This document shows positions 22,788 to 32,211 of a DNA stretch of 41,749 nucleotides, piece after piece. The notes beneath the pieces are model-generated. The model saw only the letters and a list, made by a program, of their open reading frames with translations. It was not told the origin of the DNA and searched no databases. A program made the translations under genes and the position numbers. Source of the DNA: Planctomycetota bacterium (GTDB taxonomy: Bacteria; Planctomycetota; UBA8742; UBA2392); assembly GCA_020845475.1 (NCBI GenBank), contig JADLFN010000033.1, positions 1 to 41,749 of the forward strand. The letters run 5' to 3'. Position 1 is the stretch's first letter. The number at the start of each line of letters is the position of its first letter.

Positions 22788-23042
22788 ATGCCGAAGATGA
22801 AGACGCACAAGGGCGCAAACAAGCGCTTCAAGATCACCAAGAAAGGCAAGCTCAAGCACTTCAACGCGGGCCACAGCCACATGCAGTCCGGCAAGAGCCC
22901 CAAGCGCCGTCGTTCGCTGCGCAAGCCTTCGCTGCTGTCGGCGGAGCATGCCGGCAAGGTGGGCCGCCTGCTGGTGAGCCGCATTGCGCCTCCGCCGCCC
23001 ACGCCGCCGCAGAAGCCCAAGACCGAAGAGCCCAAAAAGTAA
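22788..23042 (+). CDS. rpmI: 50S ribosomal protein L35 with extended C-terminus
   Basis: An 84-residue protein with the L35 signature MPKMKTHKGANKRFKIT near the N-terminus and the RRRSLRKPS segment. Usual L35 is 64-66 residues; here a tail of about 18 residues rich in Pro and Lys is added. It is part of the 50S subunit. Second gene of the operon; the purine-rich GAAAGAGAAGAAG stretch gives the ribosome-binding site. The 100-base spacer after infC contains a small GGAC/GTCC hairpin of unknown role. Confidence 0.96.
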   Translation: MPKMKTHKGANKRFKITKKGKLKHFNAGHSHMQSGKSPKRRRSLRKPSLLSAEHAGKVGRLLVSRIAPPPPTPPQKPKTEEPKK

Positions 23043-23049
23043 GTCTCGC

Positions 23050-23098
23050 GGCGTCACCGGAATGAAGACAGGGAGGTTTCCCTGCCCGGCGTGACGCC
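23050..23098 (+). promoter_or_regulatory. Hairpin between rpmI and rplT, candidate L20 autoregulatory site
   Basis: GGCGTCACCGG (23050-23060) pairs with CCGGCGTGACGCC (23086-23098) with a small bulge. CAGGGA/TCCCTG forms a second stem inside the loop. L20 represses its operon by binding leader structures in several phyla, so this is a natural candidate site. Confidence 0.45.
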
Positions 23099-23118
23099 CC
23101 GATTGAAAGGACGTTGCC

Positions 23119-23463
23119 ATGTCTCATGCATCCAATGGCCCCAAAACGCGCAGGCGGCGCAACAAGTACCGCAAGCTCGTCAAGGGATTCTGGGGCCGCA
23201 TCAAGAATTATCGTCAGGCGCGCGAACGCGTGTTCCGTTCCTGGAAGTACGCCTGGTTCCACAGGCGCCGCCGCAAGCGCGATTTCCGCAGCCTCTGGAT
23301 CACGCGCATTTCCGCCGCGGTTCGCCTGCACGGCATGACCTACAGCCAGTTCATCCACGCGATGACGCAGGCCAAGGTCGAGCTCAACCGCAAGAGCCTC
23401 GCTGAAATCGCCGTGCGCGACCCCAAGGGCTTTGCCCAGATCGTCGCGGCCGTAAAGAAGTAG
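23119..23463 (+). CDS. rplT: 50S ribosomal protein L20
   Basis: A 114-residue protein of normal length. Typical features: a basic N-terminal extension (RRRNKYRKLVKGFWGRIKNY), Y/F-rich segments binding 23S rRNA, and RRRKRDFRSLWITRISAAVR in the core. L20 is an early 23S assembly protein and in several bacteria represses its own operon. AAAGGA 8 bases before the ATG is the ribosome-binding site. It is the last gene of the operon and is followed by a strong terminator. Confidence 0.97.
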   Translation: MSHASNGPKTRRRRNKYRKLVKGFWGRIKNYRQARERVFRSWKYAWFHRRRRKRDFRSLWITRISAAVRLHGMTYSQFIHAMTQAKVELNRKSLAEIAVRDPKGFAQIVAAVKK

Positions 23464-23485
23464 ACTGCTCCGGCTATCAATTCGT

Positions 23486-23517
23486 AGGGGCGACATATAT
23501 GTCGCCCCTGCTTTTTT
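23486..23517 (+). terminator. Intrinsic terminator of the infC operon
   Basis: AGGGGCGACATA directly followed by TATGTCGCCCCT forms a perfect stem, then GCTTTTTT. It lies 23 bases after the rplT stop. Confidence 0.9.
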
Positions 23518-23555
23518 CTATCATGCACGCCCCGGGCAACCCCGCCTGCTGACTC

Positions 23556-26500
23556 GTGAGCGACGCACAACAACCCACGCCGGAACAAAACGCACCGACC
23601 GCAAAGCCGTGGGTTGCACCGCGCTGGCTTTTGCCCGCCTTTGCAGCCGCGGTTGTTCTGCTCGGCTGCGTGGCCTATTGGCCCCAGCTCGATAACGGCT
23701 TCACCAACTGGGACGACAACTGGCTGATTACCGAGAACCGGTGGATTCGTTCGCTCGACATCGAGCATGTGTCCACGATTTTCAATCCCATGGCTGCGCA
23801 GGAAATCCGCGAGGAACTGGGCAACGAATACCTGCCCTTGCGCGACCTCAGCTACTCCGTCAATTACGCCCTCGACGGCTACAACCCGCGCGGCTACCAG
23901 GCCACGAACCTGCTGTTTCACATTTTCAACTCGCTGCTCGTGCTGCTGCTGGCGGCCAGGCTGACGGGCAAACCTTTGCTCGGCGGGCTGGCCGGAGCGC
24001 TGTTTGCCATTCATCCCGTTCACGTGGAGGCCGTTAGCTGGCTCTCTTCGCGCAAGGACTTGCTCGCGACATTCTTCGTGCTGCTCTCGCTGAATTTCTA
24101 TCTCGCCGCGCGCGTGCCGCGCTCAGGTTTGATGGCCAGCGCCAGCTTTGTGCAGCGGGCGCGAGAAAGCAAACGCCTGGCGTGGTCGCTGGCGCTGCTT
24201 TGTTTCATCTGCGCCCTTTTGTCGAAGATGCACGCCGTGGTGTTGCCCGCGCTGCTGCTGCTGATTGAACTCTATCGCGGGCGTGCGCTCGCCCTGACTT
24301 CGCTGGCCAAACGCGGCTTGGCGCTCGCCCCGTTCTGGTTCGTAGCTGCGCTGTTCACCTTGCTGGCCATGAAGATCGGTCAGGGCCTGATGCGCGAGCC
24401 CTACGGCGACAGCCTGGTTGCGACGTGGCTCACCGCGACGGCGGCGCTCACGCGTGATATCCAGGTGCTGGTGCTGGGCTGGCCGCTTCAGGCTTGCGTT
24501 GATTTTGAGTTGCGCACGAGCTTCACGCCCTATGTGGCCGCGGGCGTTGCATTGTTGGTGTTGACGCTTGGCGCCGGCGCGGCGGGTCTGTGGTTCTCTT
24601 GGCGCGATTACTCGCGCCGCAGCTCGTTCCTGCTGGCCATGCTGGGCTTTGGCGCGCTCTGGTTCCTGATCGCGCTCAGCCCGGTGAGCAACTTCTTCGT
24701 GCAGATCGGCACGGTTTACGCCGATCGCTACCTTTATCTGCCCAGCGTCGGCTTTTGCTTCACAGTCGCGGCCGTGGCTTCTGCGGCCTGGGAGCGTTCG
24801 CAGGTTGCGCGTAATGCGGGGCTCGGATCGCTTGCGCGTGCCGCGCTGGTGGTCGTGATTGGCGCCGCAGGCATCGCCGGCATCTGGCAGACGTCGCGCA
24901 CGACGCAGAACTGGCGCGACAGTGAAACGCTCTGGATCAGCGTGCTCAAACAGGACGAGCAGAACCACACCGCGCACTTCAACCTCGGCCGCGAGTACCA
25001 GGAGCGCGCCATGGTCGAAACCACCGCCAAGAACCGCGAGCACCTGCTGCAACTGGCCGAAATGGAGTACCGCCACGCGCTTGAATTCAAGGCGCAGACG
25101 TATCGTTACGATCCCGCGCGCGTTTACGGTGCGCTGGCCAGCATCGAGATTTATCGCGGCGCGCCCGCAGCGGCGCTCAAACTTCTCGATGACGCGGCTT
25201 TGCACATCGATCAGCCGTGGCGCCCTGCTCGCGGCAAGGCCGATATCGAGGCCATCTTGGGCAACTATCGCGGCCTGGCGCTCTCCGCACTGGGCCGGCA
25301 TGAAGAAGCACTCGCGGAATTCCGCAAGGCGCTGGAAAAGAGCAACCGCTACGCCGGCTACCGCATCAACCTTGCGTCTGAACTCGCACGCAACGCGCTC
25401 AAGGAATTCCCGGCGGACGGCTCGCCCGCAGCGGGTGCAACGATCAATGAAGCCGCGCTGGAGCAGGCCAAGGATGAGATCAAACGCTATGAGCGCGAGC
25501 GCGGCCGGGATTCCAATTCCGTCGAGGCGCTGGCGCTGATCCTGAAGAAGGAGTTTGACGCACGCCTCGCGCTCAGCGGCAAAGGCGGCGAAAGCACGCT
25601 GCCCCAAAGCCTCAAGCCGCTGCTGAAGCTCACCCAGGACGCCTACAAAGAAGCGATTGCGCTGCGCGAGAAGGAAGTGCGCAACAGCAAGGCCATGGCC
25701 ACGCTGCTGCTGCAGGCGGCAGACGCATTCCTGCCCGGAAGCCCCGGCGACAAGACGGCGGAGTCATTCCTCAAGCGCGCGCTTTCGCTCGACCCCGAGC
25801 GTGAAGGCGTGCGCTATCTGCTTGCGCGCCTGCTATCCGAGCGCGACGACCAGGCCTCGCGCATTGAAGCGACGCGCATGCTCAATGAGGAGCTCGAGAA
25901 ACATCCGGATTTCAAACCGGCCCGCTCGATGCGCGCCACGGGCCTGCTGCAGCAGGCGGTGAATGAGCTGGCCGCGCTCTATTCGCGGTTCCAGGGCGAG
26001 TTCAAAACCAAGCGTCCCGATGAAGGCAATCCCACCTGGACGCAGCTCACGCGCGATTTCGTGAACCGTGAACAATACCGCGCGGCGCTGGATCGAGGCG
26101 TTGCCCTGTTTGTTGAGGCGGCACGCTGGGATGGCGAGAACAGGCAACTGGGTGAAATCCTCAATGGCGGCGAACCGGTATTGGCGTTGGACATAGGCCG
26201 GGGCTTGTGGTTCTTTGGCGGCGACAGTGGGCGCGCGCAGGCCGAGCTGATCATGCGCATGGCCTTCAACCTGCTGCCGCAAGACGGCGCCCTGACGCGC
26301 TTCCTCACGGGCATTTACCTTGAGCTGGCCGAAAAGGCTGTGCGCACCAACGACCGTGCCGAGTTGATCAAACTGATTGAGAACATGTTGGGGCTAAGCA
26401 AGACCGCCCGAAAGCTGATGAGCGTTCAATTGATCAACCTCGCGTTAGATATCGAGAAGGGAAAGGTGGTCGTCTACAACAGCCCCGAAGATTCGGGTTC

Positions 26501-28061
26501 GAGTGAAAAAACCCCTCTTAGCGACGAAGAAGCCCCGCGGGTTGCGGTTGAGCTCATGCGCACAGCGCTGCTGCTCGACCCCGAAAGCATTCCGGCACTC
26601 AACTGGCTCAAGCTCTACTACGAAAGAGAGGGCGAGCTTGAAGAAGCCATCGTCATCTATGGCAAGTTCGAAGAGCTGCTGGCCGGGAAGCCGGAAATGC
26701 TCTCCGGCGTGCGCATGGCCATGGCCCAATGCCAGTTCGACCTTGGCCAGCGCTGCGTCAAGGACTACCAGAAGTACCTCAAACTGCATGACTCCGATCG
26801 CGCCGGCCGCTTTGCCGCGCGCGCCATTGAAGTGCTCATCGATTGCGTGGGTACGTGCGACCGCGAGTTGCGGCAGGCCGGCACGCCGCCGTCTCACCTG
26901 CTGCGCATCAAGGGCCTGGCCTGCCAGCGCCTGGCCTACCTCGACGGCGGCCGCGCGCGCTACTGGTACAGCGCGGCTATTGCCACCTATGAGCGCGCGC
27001 CGCTTGATTTCAGTGCCGAGCTCTTAGGCGTGCGCAAGAAACTGGCGTGGTTCACCGAAGACCCCTATGCCCGTCGCAATGAACTCAAGCGCGCGATTGC
27101 GCAGGCGGAACAAAGCGGACAAGAAGGTGCTGATCTGGAAGAACTGCGCGAGCTGCTCGTCACCACTGAAAACCGCATCTCTGAGAACGAAGCCAATGAC
27201 CTGCGCAAGCAGGGCAGACTTGAAGACGCGCTGGCCAGGCTCGATGCCGGCTGGATGGCGCCCTCGCCCGCGCTCTGGCGCCTGCGTGCCGAGTTGCACC
27301 ATGAACTTGCGCGGCGTGCGACGGTGGCCAAGGACTACGACCGGTTCGAGACGTACATCGTCAAGGCGGCGCAGGACTACGTGCGCGCACACAGCGACCC
27401 TGAGGCGCTGATCATCGGCGGCGAGCTCTACTTCAATGAGCGTGCGCTCGCCTTTGCCGAACCTGAGCTTTACAACCAGAAGGCGCGCACGGCGCTGGAC
27501 AAAGCGCTGGTACTGATTGAGGACGCGCTTGTCGCGCTGGCTCCTGACGACGCCAAGCGCGCCGGCCTGCAGGCGTTGGGCAAGCGAGCGCGCCAGACAC
27601 TCTCGCGCCTGCACACGCTGGCCACGGACTGGTTCAAACGCGCACAGCAGTCACTGCACGAAGGAACGTTCGACAAAGCACTGGAGTTCATCAAACGCTC
27701 CATTGAGCTCGAACCCGAAAACCCCGAGTGGTGGCTGTTGCAGGCCAACGCGCAACTGGCGCTGGCCAGAGCCGCGCGCGACGCGGGCAACGTGCGCACG
27801 GCCGACAAGCTGGCAGGCGAAGCCGCGCAGTCCTTCCAGGGCGTGATCGCGCGCGATCCGGCGCTGCTGCGGCAGTACATGGACGCGCAGTTCGGCAGTG
27901 CGGAGTGCATGCTGCTGCAGGGCAAGCGCAAAGACGCGCTGTTCTGGATTGATGCCGCGCAACGCAAACTCGCAAAAGCCGTCGAAGCCGGCGCGATCAA
28001 ACCTGATGAAGTGAAGGAAGTTCAGGCCCGCATCGATCGCCTGCGCAAACAGGCGCAGTGA
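23556..28061 (+). CDS. TMTC-like polytopic membrane protein with long TPR tail
   Basis: A 1501-residue protein from GTG 23556. Residues about 28-450 are polytopic membrane (roughly ten segments). They include the TMTC/glycosyltransferase-C-like motif NWDDNWLITEN near residue 53, followed by DYSVNYALDG-like LRDLSYSVNYALDG, HPVHVEAVSWLSSRKD near 154 and YADRYLYLPSVG near 388. Eukaryotic TMTC proteins transfer mannose to cadherins; bacterial relatives are presumed glycosyltransferases. The remaining 1000 residues are TPR-like helical repeats facing the same side as the C-terminus. It is one of the largest genes here and has no close functional partner. Sugar donor and target are unknown. Confidence 0.85.
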   Translation: MSDAQQPTPEQNAPTAKPWVAPRWLLPAFAAAVVLLGCVAYWPQLDNGFTNWDDNWLITENRWIRSLDIEHVSTIFNPMAAQEIREELGNEYLPLRDLSYSVNYALDGYNPRGYQATNLLFHIFNSLLVLLLAARLTGKPLLGGLAGALFAIHPVHVEAVSWLSSRKDLLATFFVLLSLNFYLAARVPRSGLMASASFVQRARESKRLAWSLALLCFICALLSKMHAVVLPALLLLIELYRGRALALTSLAKRGLALAPFWFVAALFTLLAMKIGQGLMREPYGDSLVATWLTATAALTRDIQVLVLGWPLQACVDFELRTSFTPYVAAGVALLVLTLGAGAAGLWFSWRDYSRRSSFLLAMLGFGALWFLIALSPVSNFFVQIGTVYADRYLYLPSVGFCFTVAAVASAAWERSQVARNAGLGSLARAALVVVIGAAGIAGIWQTSRTTQNWRDSETLWISVLKQDEQNHTAHFNLGREYQERAMVETTAKNREHLLQLAEMEYRHALEFKAQTYRYDPARVYGALASIEIYRGAPAAALKLLDDAALHIDQPWRPARGKADIEAILGNYRGLALSALGRHEEALAEFRKALEKSNRYAGYRINLASELARNALKEFPADGSPAAGATINEAALEQAKDEIKRYERERGRDSNSVEALALILKKEFDARLALSGKGGESTLPQSLKPLLKLTQDAYKEAIALREKEVRNSKAMATLLLQAADAFLPGSPGDKTAESFLKRALSLDPEREGVRYLLARLLSERDDQASRIEATRMLNEELEKHPDFKPARSMRATGLLQQAVNELAALYSRFQGEFKTKRPDEGNPTWTQLTRDFVNREQYRAALDRGVALFVEAARWDGENRQLGEILNGGEPVLALDIGRGLWFFGGDSGRAQAELIMRMAFNLLPQDGALTRFLTGIYLELAEKAVRTNDRAELIKLIENMLGLSKTARKLMSVQLINLALDIEKGKVVVYNSPEDSGSSEKTPLSDEEAPRVAVELMRTALLLDPESIPALNWLKLYYEREGELEEAIVIYGKFEELLAGKPEMLSGVRMAMAQCQFDLGQRCVKDYQKYLKLHDSDRAGRFAARAIEVLIDCVGTCDRELRQAGTPPSHLLRIKGLACQRLAYLDGGRARYWYSAAIATYERAPLDFSAELLGVRKKLAWFTEDPYARRNELKRAIAQAEQSGQEGADLEELRELLVTTENRISENEANDLRKQGRLEDALARLDAGWMAPSPALWRLRAELHHELARRATVAKDYDRFETYIVKAAQDYVRAHSDPEALIIGGELYFNERALAFAEPELYNQKARTALDKALVLIEDALVALAPDDAKRAGLQALGKRARQTLSRLHTLATDWFKRAQQSLHEGTFDKALEFIKRSIELEPENPEWWLLQANAQLALARAARDAGNVRTADKLAGEAAQSFQGVIARDPALLRQYMDAQFGSAECMLLQGKRKDALFWIDAAQRKLAKAVEAGAIKPDEVKEVQARIDRLRKQAQ

Positions 28062-28117
28062 ATTGCACACTCGTTCCGCTCTGGAGAAGGCCGCGTCGCG
28101 CTTGCTATAAGGTGCAC

Positions 28118-29665
28118 ATGATTGTGCGCATCCTGAGTGCAGGCGTGGTCGGCATCGAGGCCGCGGGCGTTGATGTTGAAGTCGATGGCGCGCGCGTGCC
28201 CGACGACGGCAAGCCGTTTACCGTAGTCGTCGGATTGCCGGACAAGAGCGTCAACGAGAGCAAAGAGCGCGTGCGCGCGGCCGTGGAGAATTCCGGCTAC
28301 GACTTTCCGTTCATGCGCATCACGGTCAACCTCGCGCCCGCCGACATGAAGAAAGAGGGCCCGGCCTACGATCTGCCGATTGCGGTGGGGGTAATGGCGA
28401 CGAATCACCAGATTGATCCCAACGCTATCACGCGCTACGCCATGGTGGGCGAACTGGCGCTCGATGGCCGTGTGCGGCGCATTTCCGGTGCGCTGCCGAT
28501 TGCGCTGGCACTGCGCGAGAAAAGAGTGCGCACGCTGATCCTGCCCGAGGAAAACGCGCCTGAAGCCGCCGTGGCCGACGGCATCGAGATCATTCCTGTG
28601 GGGCATCTGCGCGAAGTCGTGGGTTTAATAAACGGCACAGCTCCCATTGAGCCCTACGTCGTCGATCTCGACAAGTTCTTCGAGGAAGCCGAGCACCCGG
28701 GCATGGACTTCTCAGACGTGCGCGGCCAGGAAAGCGCCAAGCGCGCACTGGTGGTTGCAGCGGCGGGCGGCCACAACGTGCTGATGGTGGGCAACCCCGG
28801 CGTGGGCAAGAGCATGTTGTCAAAACGCCTGCCCACGATATTGCCGCGCATGACTCTGCCTGAGGCGCTGGAGACGACCAAGATTTACAGCGTGGCGGGC
28901 ATGGTCACGAAAGAAAAGCCGCTGATCACGCAGCGCCCGTTTCGTTCGCCGCATCACACAATTTCGGATGCCGGCATCGTGGGCGGCGGCGCCAACCCGC
29001 GCCCGGGCGAAATTTCGCTCGCGCACAACGGCGTGCTGTTTTTGGACGAGTTCCCCGAATTCAACCGCAAAACGCTCGAGGTCATGCGCCAGCCGCTGGA
29101 AGACGGCACCGTTACGATTTCCCGCGCCGCAGGCTCCCTGACCTTTCCCGCAAAACTCATGCTGGTTGCCGCCATGAACCCCTGCCCGTGCGGCTACCTG
29201 GGCCATCCCACGAAAAGGTGCGAGTGCACGCCGCGCCAGATTGTGGGCTACCGCAGCAAGATTTCGGGCCCGCTGCTTGACCGCATCGACATTCACCTGG
29301 AAGTGCCGGCCGTTGACCTCAAGGAGCTTTCCGGGGAGCGGCCCGGCATCAGCAGCGCCGAGATGTTCAAACAGGTGCAAGCCGCGCGCGATGTTCAAAC
29401 CAGACGCTTCAAAGGCGCACGCGAGGGCCTGCACAACAACGCGGGCATGAACGACAAAGAGGTAAACAAGTACGCGAAGCTCGCGCCTGATGTGAAAAGC
29501 CTGCTCGACGGAGCCATGGAAACGCTGCAACTGAGCGCGCGGGCGTACACGCGCATCCGAAAGATCGCGCGCACGATCGCCGACCTGGCGGCAGCCGCCG
29601 AAATCGGGCCAGAGCACATCACGGAAGCGATTGCCTATCGCACGCTCGACCGGGGTGGGGAGTAG
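28118..29665 (+). CDS. comM: ComM/YifB-type AAA+ ATPase (Mg-chelatase-like)
   Basis: A 515-residue protein of typical length. The N-terminal Lon-protease-like domain (1-170) is followed by an AAA+ module with Walker A GNPGVGKS (about 225-232), SPHHTISDAGIVGG, Walker B FLDEFPEF (about 307-314) and a Cys-rich NPCPCGYLGHPTKRCEC loop. ComM is a hexameric helicase that promotes branch migration when foreign DNA is integrated. ATG 28118 is chosen over the upstream frame because TATAAG lies exactly 6 bases before it and the family begins MxVRILSAG-like. The mRNA is probably leaderless. No other competence gene lies in the window except a weak TfoX-like one at 40813-41139. Confidence 0.95.
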   Translation: MIVRILSAGVVGIEAAGVDVEVDGARVPDDGKPFTVVVGLPDKSVNESKERVRAAVENSGYDFPFMRITVNLAPADMKKEGPAYDLPIAVGVMATNHQIDPNAITRYAMVGELALDGRVRRISGALPIALALREKRVRTLILPEENAPEAAVADGIEIIPVGHLREVVGLINGTAPIEPYVVDLDKFFEEAEHPGMDFSDVRGQESAKRALVVAAAGGHNVLMVGNPGVGKSMLSKRLPTILPRMTLPEALETTKIYSVAGMVTKEKPLITQRPFRSPHHTISDAGIVGGGANPRPGEISLAHNGVLFLDEFPEFNRKTLEVMRQPLEDGTVTISRAAGSLTFPAKLMLVAAMNPCPCGYLGHPTKRCECTPRQIVGYRSKISGPLLDRIDIHLEVPAVDLKELSGERPGISSAEMFKQVQAARDVQTRRFKGAREGLHNNAGMNDKEVNKYAKLAPDVKSLLDGAMETLQLSARAYTRIRKIARTIADLAAAAEIGPEHITEAIAYRTLDRGGE

Positions 29666-29691
29666 AGTCAACTTCTCATTCGTAGCTGGAA

Positions 29692-30459
29692 TTACTCAAC
29701 CATCGCCAGGCTGACGGTGATGTTGTCCGTGCCGCCGGCGGAGTTGGCCGCGGCGATCAGATCCTTGCAGGCGGCGGCGAGGTCTTTGCCGTGCTTGGCC
29801 AAAATCGCGCGGATTTCGTCGTCGGGCACGAGGTCCGTCAGTCCGTCGGAGCACAGCAGGTAAACGTCGCCCGGCTTGGCCTTCTCCCACTTTACGTCCA
29901 CTTCAACGGCGGGCTCCATGCCCAGGGCGCGCGTGATGATGTTTTTCAGCGGGTGGGTTCTTGCGTCTTCGGCCGATATCAGGTTCTTCTTGCGCAGTTC
30001 GCCCACCCACGAGTGGTCTTCCGTCACCTGGATGAACTCGCCGTCGCGCAAACGGTAGATGCGTGAATCGCCTACGTTGGCCGTTACCACAAACTCGCCG
30101 GAAAGCACGCACGCCACAATCGTCGTGCCCATGTTGCGCAGCGTGGCGTCGGCATTGCCGCGCCGGTAGATTTCCTTGTTGGCGTTCTTGATGGACTTGC
30201 TGAGCAGTTCGGCGTCCTTGCGTTCATTGGACGCGCCGTTGCGGCCCTTGAACGCGGCTTGCAGCGTTTCAATGGCGATGTGCGAGGCAATTTCGCCGCC
30301 AAGGTGGCCGCCCATGCCGTCGGCTACCGCACAAAACGAAGCTTCTTCAATGACGACGTTGGCGTCTTCATTGTTCTTGCGTTGCATCCCTACATCAGTG
30401 GCGGCGGCAAACTTTACGACCATGACGCCGTCCTTTTGGGGAACATCGGTGTCTGGCAT
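29692..30459 (-). CDS. PP2C-type Ser/Thr protein phosphatase
   Basis: A 255-residue PPM phosphatase of standard length. Motifs: GMQRKNNED (24-32), ADGMGGH (46-52, metal ligand Asp47), GTTIVAC, LLCSDGLTD (around 206-214) and GGTDNITV (around 244-251), all metal ligands intact. It removes phosphate from Ser/Thr residues and is the likely antagonist of the kinase at 1914-3323, though the two are far apart. The promoter at 30529-30557 drives it. MPDTDV is taken as the start; an alternative Met at residue 13 is possible. Confidence 0.94.
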   Translation of the reverse strand: MPDTDVPQKDGVMVVKFAAATDVGMQRKNNEDANVVIEEASFCAVADGMGGHLGGEIASHIAIETLQAAFKGRNGASNERKDAELLSKSIKNANKEIYRRGNADATLRNMGTTIVACVLSGEFVVTANVGDSRIYRLRDGEFIQVTEDHSWVGELRKKNLISAEDARTHPLKNIITRALGMEPAVEVDVKWEKAKPGDVYLLCSDGLTDLVPDDEIRAILAKHGKDLAAACKDLIAAANSAGGTDNITVSLAMVE

Positions 30460-30528
30460 GGAGGGACTTTCTCCATCTCACACAACGCACAGCGGAAACC
30501 CGTCAACTTAGACTGCTGGTAGTCCAGT

Positions 30529-30557
30529 AACCTATCCCACAGTCATGAAAGTGTCAA
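30529..30557 (-). promoter_or_regulatory. Promoter of the PP2C gene
   Basis: A perfect TTGACA (30557-30552), 17 bases, TAGGTT (30534-30529), on the minus strand. It gives the reference spacing for this genome, against which the 19- and 21-base spacers of the capsid-like promoters stand out. Confidence 0.65.
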
Positions 30558-30690
30558 TCACACTGCGGAGCAATCGCACGCTACCGCGCGATTATCGGAC
30601 GCAATGACACAACCGTGGCTTTGAGGCCCGCGCCAAATTCTTACACGCCCAGCGCTTGCCCTTTACCCGCACCTCCTCCACAATCCTTCC

Positions 30691-32211
30691 ATGCGTCTCA
30701 TTGCCACTCTGATGCTTTGTCTGATTGCCGCCCCCCTGTGGGCTCAGCCGCCGGCAGAGGAGCCACCCAAGGAGCCGCCCAAAGATCCGCCCAAGGAGCA
30801 ACCCCTGCCTCCGCCGGATGAGCCCTTGCCCGAACCGGGCATGGATCCGGCCGAGTTCGACGAACGCATAAGAGAGGCCATCGAGCGCCGTCTCGAGGAA
30901 ATCCAGCCGCTGCGCTCGCGCAAGCAGCTTTTCGTCGAGTTCGGCGGAGGGCTTTGCGTCAAGTACCGCCAGGCCCAGAAGAACGACCTCAACGGCATTC
31001 CCGATGGCGGCTTTCGCGCCCCCGTTGGCTTTGGCATCGACCGCGCATGGCTGGGCGTTTACGCCGGCTACTCCGACCTCGTGGAAGCCACCGTTGAACT
31101 CCGTTTCAACGGCAACTATTCGCTGCTCGATGAAGAGCTGTTCGAATTCCAGCGCGCGTTCATCGTTTACAACCAGCCGCTTTCCCAGTTCAACGTGTTT
31201 GGCCAGGGCATCTTCAATGACAACGTGCTCTTCGGTCTCGACGGGCGTTTCTACCGCCAGGCCCGCGAGAGCGAAACCATGGCCCTGGGCCAGCGCGCGT
31301 TTACGCAGGATGAAGTCATCCAGGCCCGCTACACTGCGCGTTTTGCGCGAAGTTTTTACGCCATAGCTGCACTCAGCGACGGCAATCTGCTGGGCAAAGC
31401 CCACGTCGATGATTCGCAGAACTACCCGTTGCTCGCCGACGACCGCACCCGTTACTGGCGAGGCTTGGGCGACGCGAACGAAATCAACCGTTACATCCAG
31501 TTCGAGTTCGGCGGAGGTTTCATCTTCGATTTCAACACCACCAGCTTCCTGAACAGCCCCGCGCCGTTTTCGCCCGAGCGAGCGACCGCCCAGAACACGA
31601 ACTATGTCAATGTGCTGCTCTGGGGCAGCATTGATCGGCTTTCGCGCAATGAGTTGCTGCTCGTGGAGGGCCTCCAGCGTGTGCCGTTCAAGGGCGGCAC
31701 GGTTTCAAACCCCGGCGGGCGCATCCGACGGGCCAAGTGGCGCGTGGGCGCCAACGCGGATTTCTCGATCCGCATCGGTGACGGCGATCTCGTGGTCGCC
31801 GGACACTTCATTCATGCCGAGGACGGCCGCCTTGTTCGCAATGCCTGGGGCGTCGAGGCGCGCTACACGTTTGTGTTGCCGCGCATTCCGTTCTTCTTGC
31901 GCATCACGCCCATGGTGCGCATCTCGGAACTCACCACCAACAACAGCGACAACCCCCTCGACGTCAACAATCCGTACGCCCACCCCGGCCGCATCTCCAA
32001 CGGTGCCGTGCCCGGCTTTTCGCTCGCCGACGGTGCGGGCTTTGCCGCCGACCGGCACGAGCTCATGCTCGGCGTCAACCTGACACTCGCGCGCAACGTC
32101 ACGCTCGGCTTTGAAGTGATCTTCAATGAAGAAGACTTCCACCAGACGCGCAGCATCGCCAGCGACGTGCCCAACATGCTGTACATGCTGCGCCTGATCG
32201 CGGAGTTTTGA
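30691..32211 (+). CDS. Outer-membrane beta-barrel porin (OprP/phosphate-selective type)
   Basis: A 506-residue precursor. Residues 1-18 are a signal peptide (cleavage after WA). Residues 19-50 are Pro/Glu/Lys-rich, and a short helix (about 55-75, likely coiled coil for trimer contact) precedes the barrel. The rest alternates short strands with aromatic girdles and ends in a Phe (LIAEF), as outer-membrane barrels do. The barrel starts FVEFGGGLCVKYRQAQ and contains FGLDGRFYRQARE, as in phosphate-selective porins O and P. Substrate unknown. This indicates a diderm cell. No phosphate transport genes are next to it. Confidence 0.8.
   Translation: MRLIATLMLCLIAAPLWAQPPAEEPPKEPPKDPPKEQPLPPPDEPLPEPGMDPAEFDERIREAIERRLEEIQPLRSRKQLFVEFGGGLCVKYRQAQKNDLNGIPDGGFRAPVGFGIDRAWLGVYAGYSDLVEATVELRFNGNYSLLDEELFEFQRAFIVYNQPLSQFNVFGQGIFNDNVLFGLDGRFYRQARESETMALGQRAFTQDEVIQARYTARFARSFYAIAALSDGNLLGKAHVDDSQNYPLLADDRTRYWRGLGDANEINRYIQFEFGGGFIFDFNTTSFLNSPAPFSPERATAQNTNYVNVLLWGSIDRLSRNELLLVEGLQRVPFKGGTVSNPGGRIRRAKWRVGANADFSIRIGDGDLVVAGHFIHAEDGRLVRNAWGVEARYTFVLPRIPFFLRITPMVRISELTTNNSDNPLDVNNPYAHPGRISNGAVPGFSLADGAGFAADRHELMLGVNLTLARNVTLGFEVIFNEEDFHQTRSIASDVPNMLYMLRLIAEF

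Noticed and set aside
24123..25607. A 494-codon frame opposite the TMTC-like gene
   Set aside because: Arg/Gln/His-rich antisense shadow with no motif; the plus strand is a coherent membrane and TPR protein.
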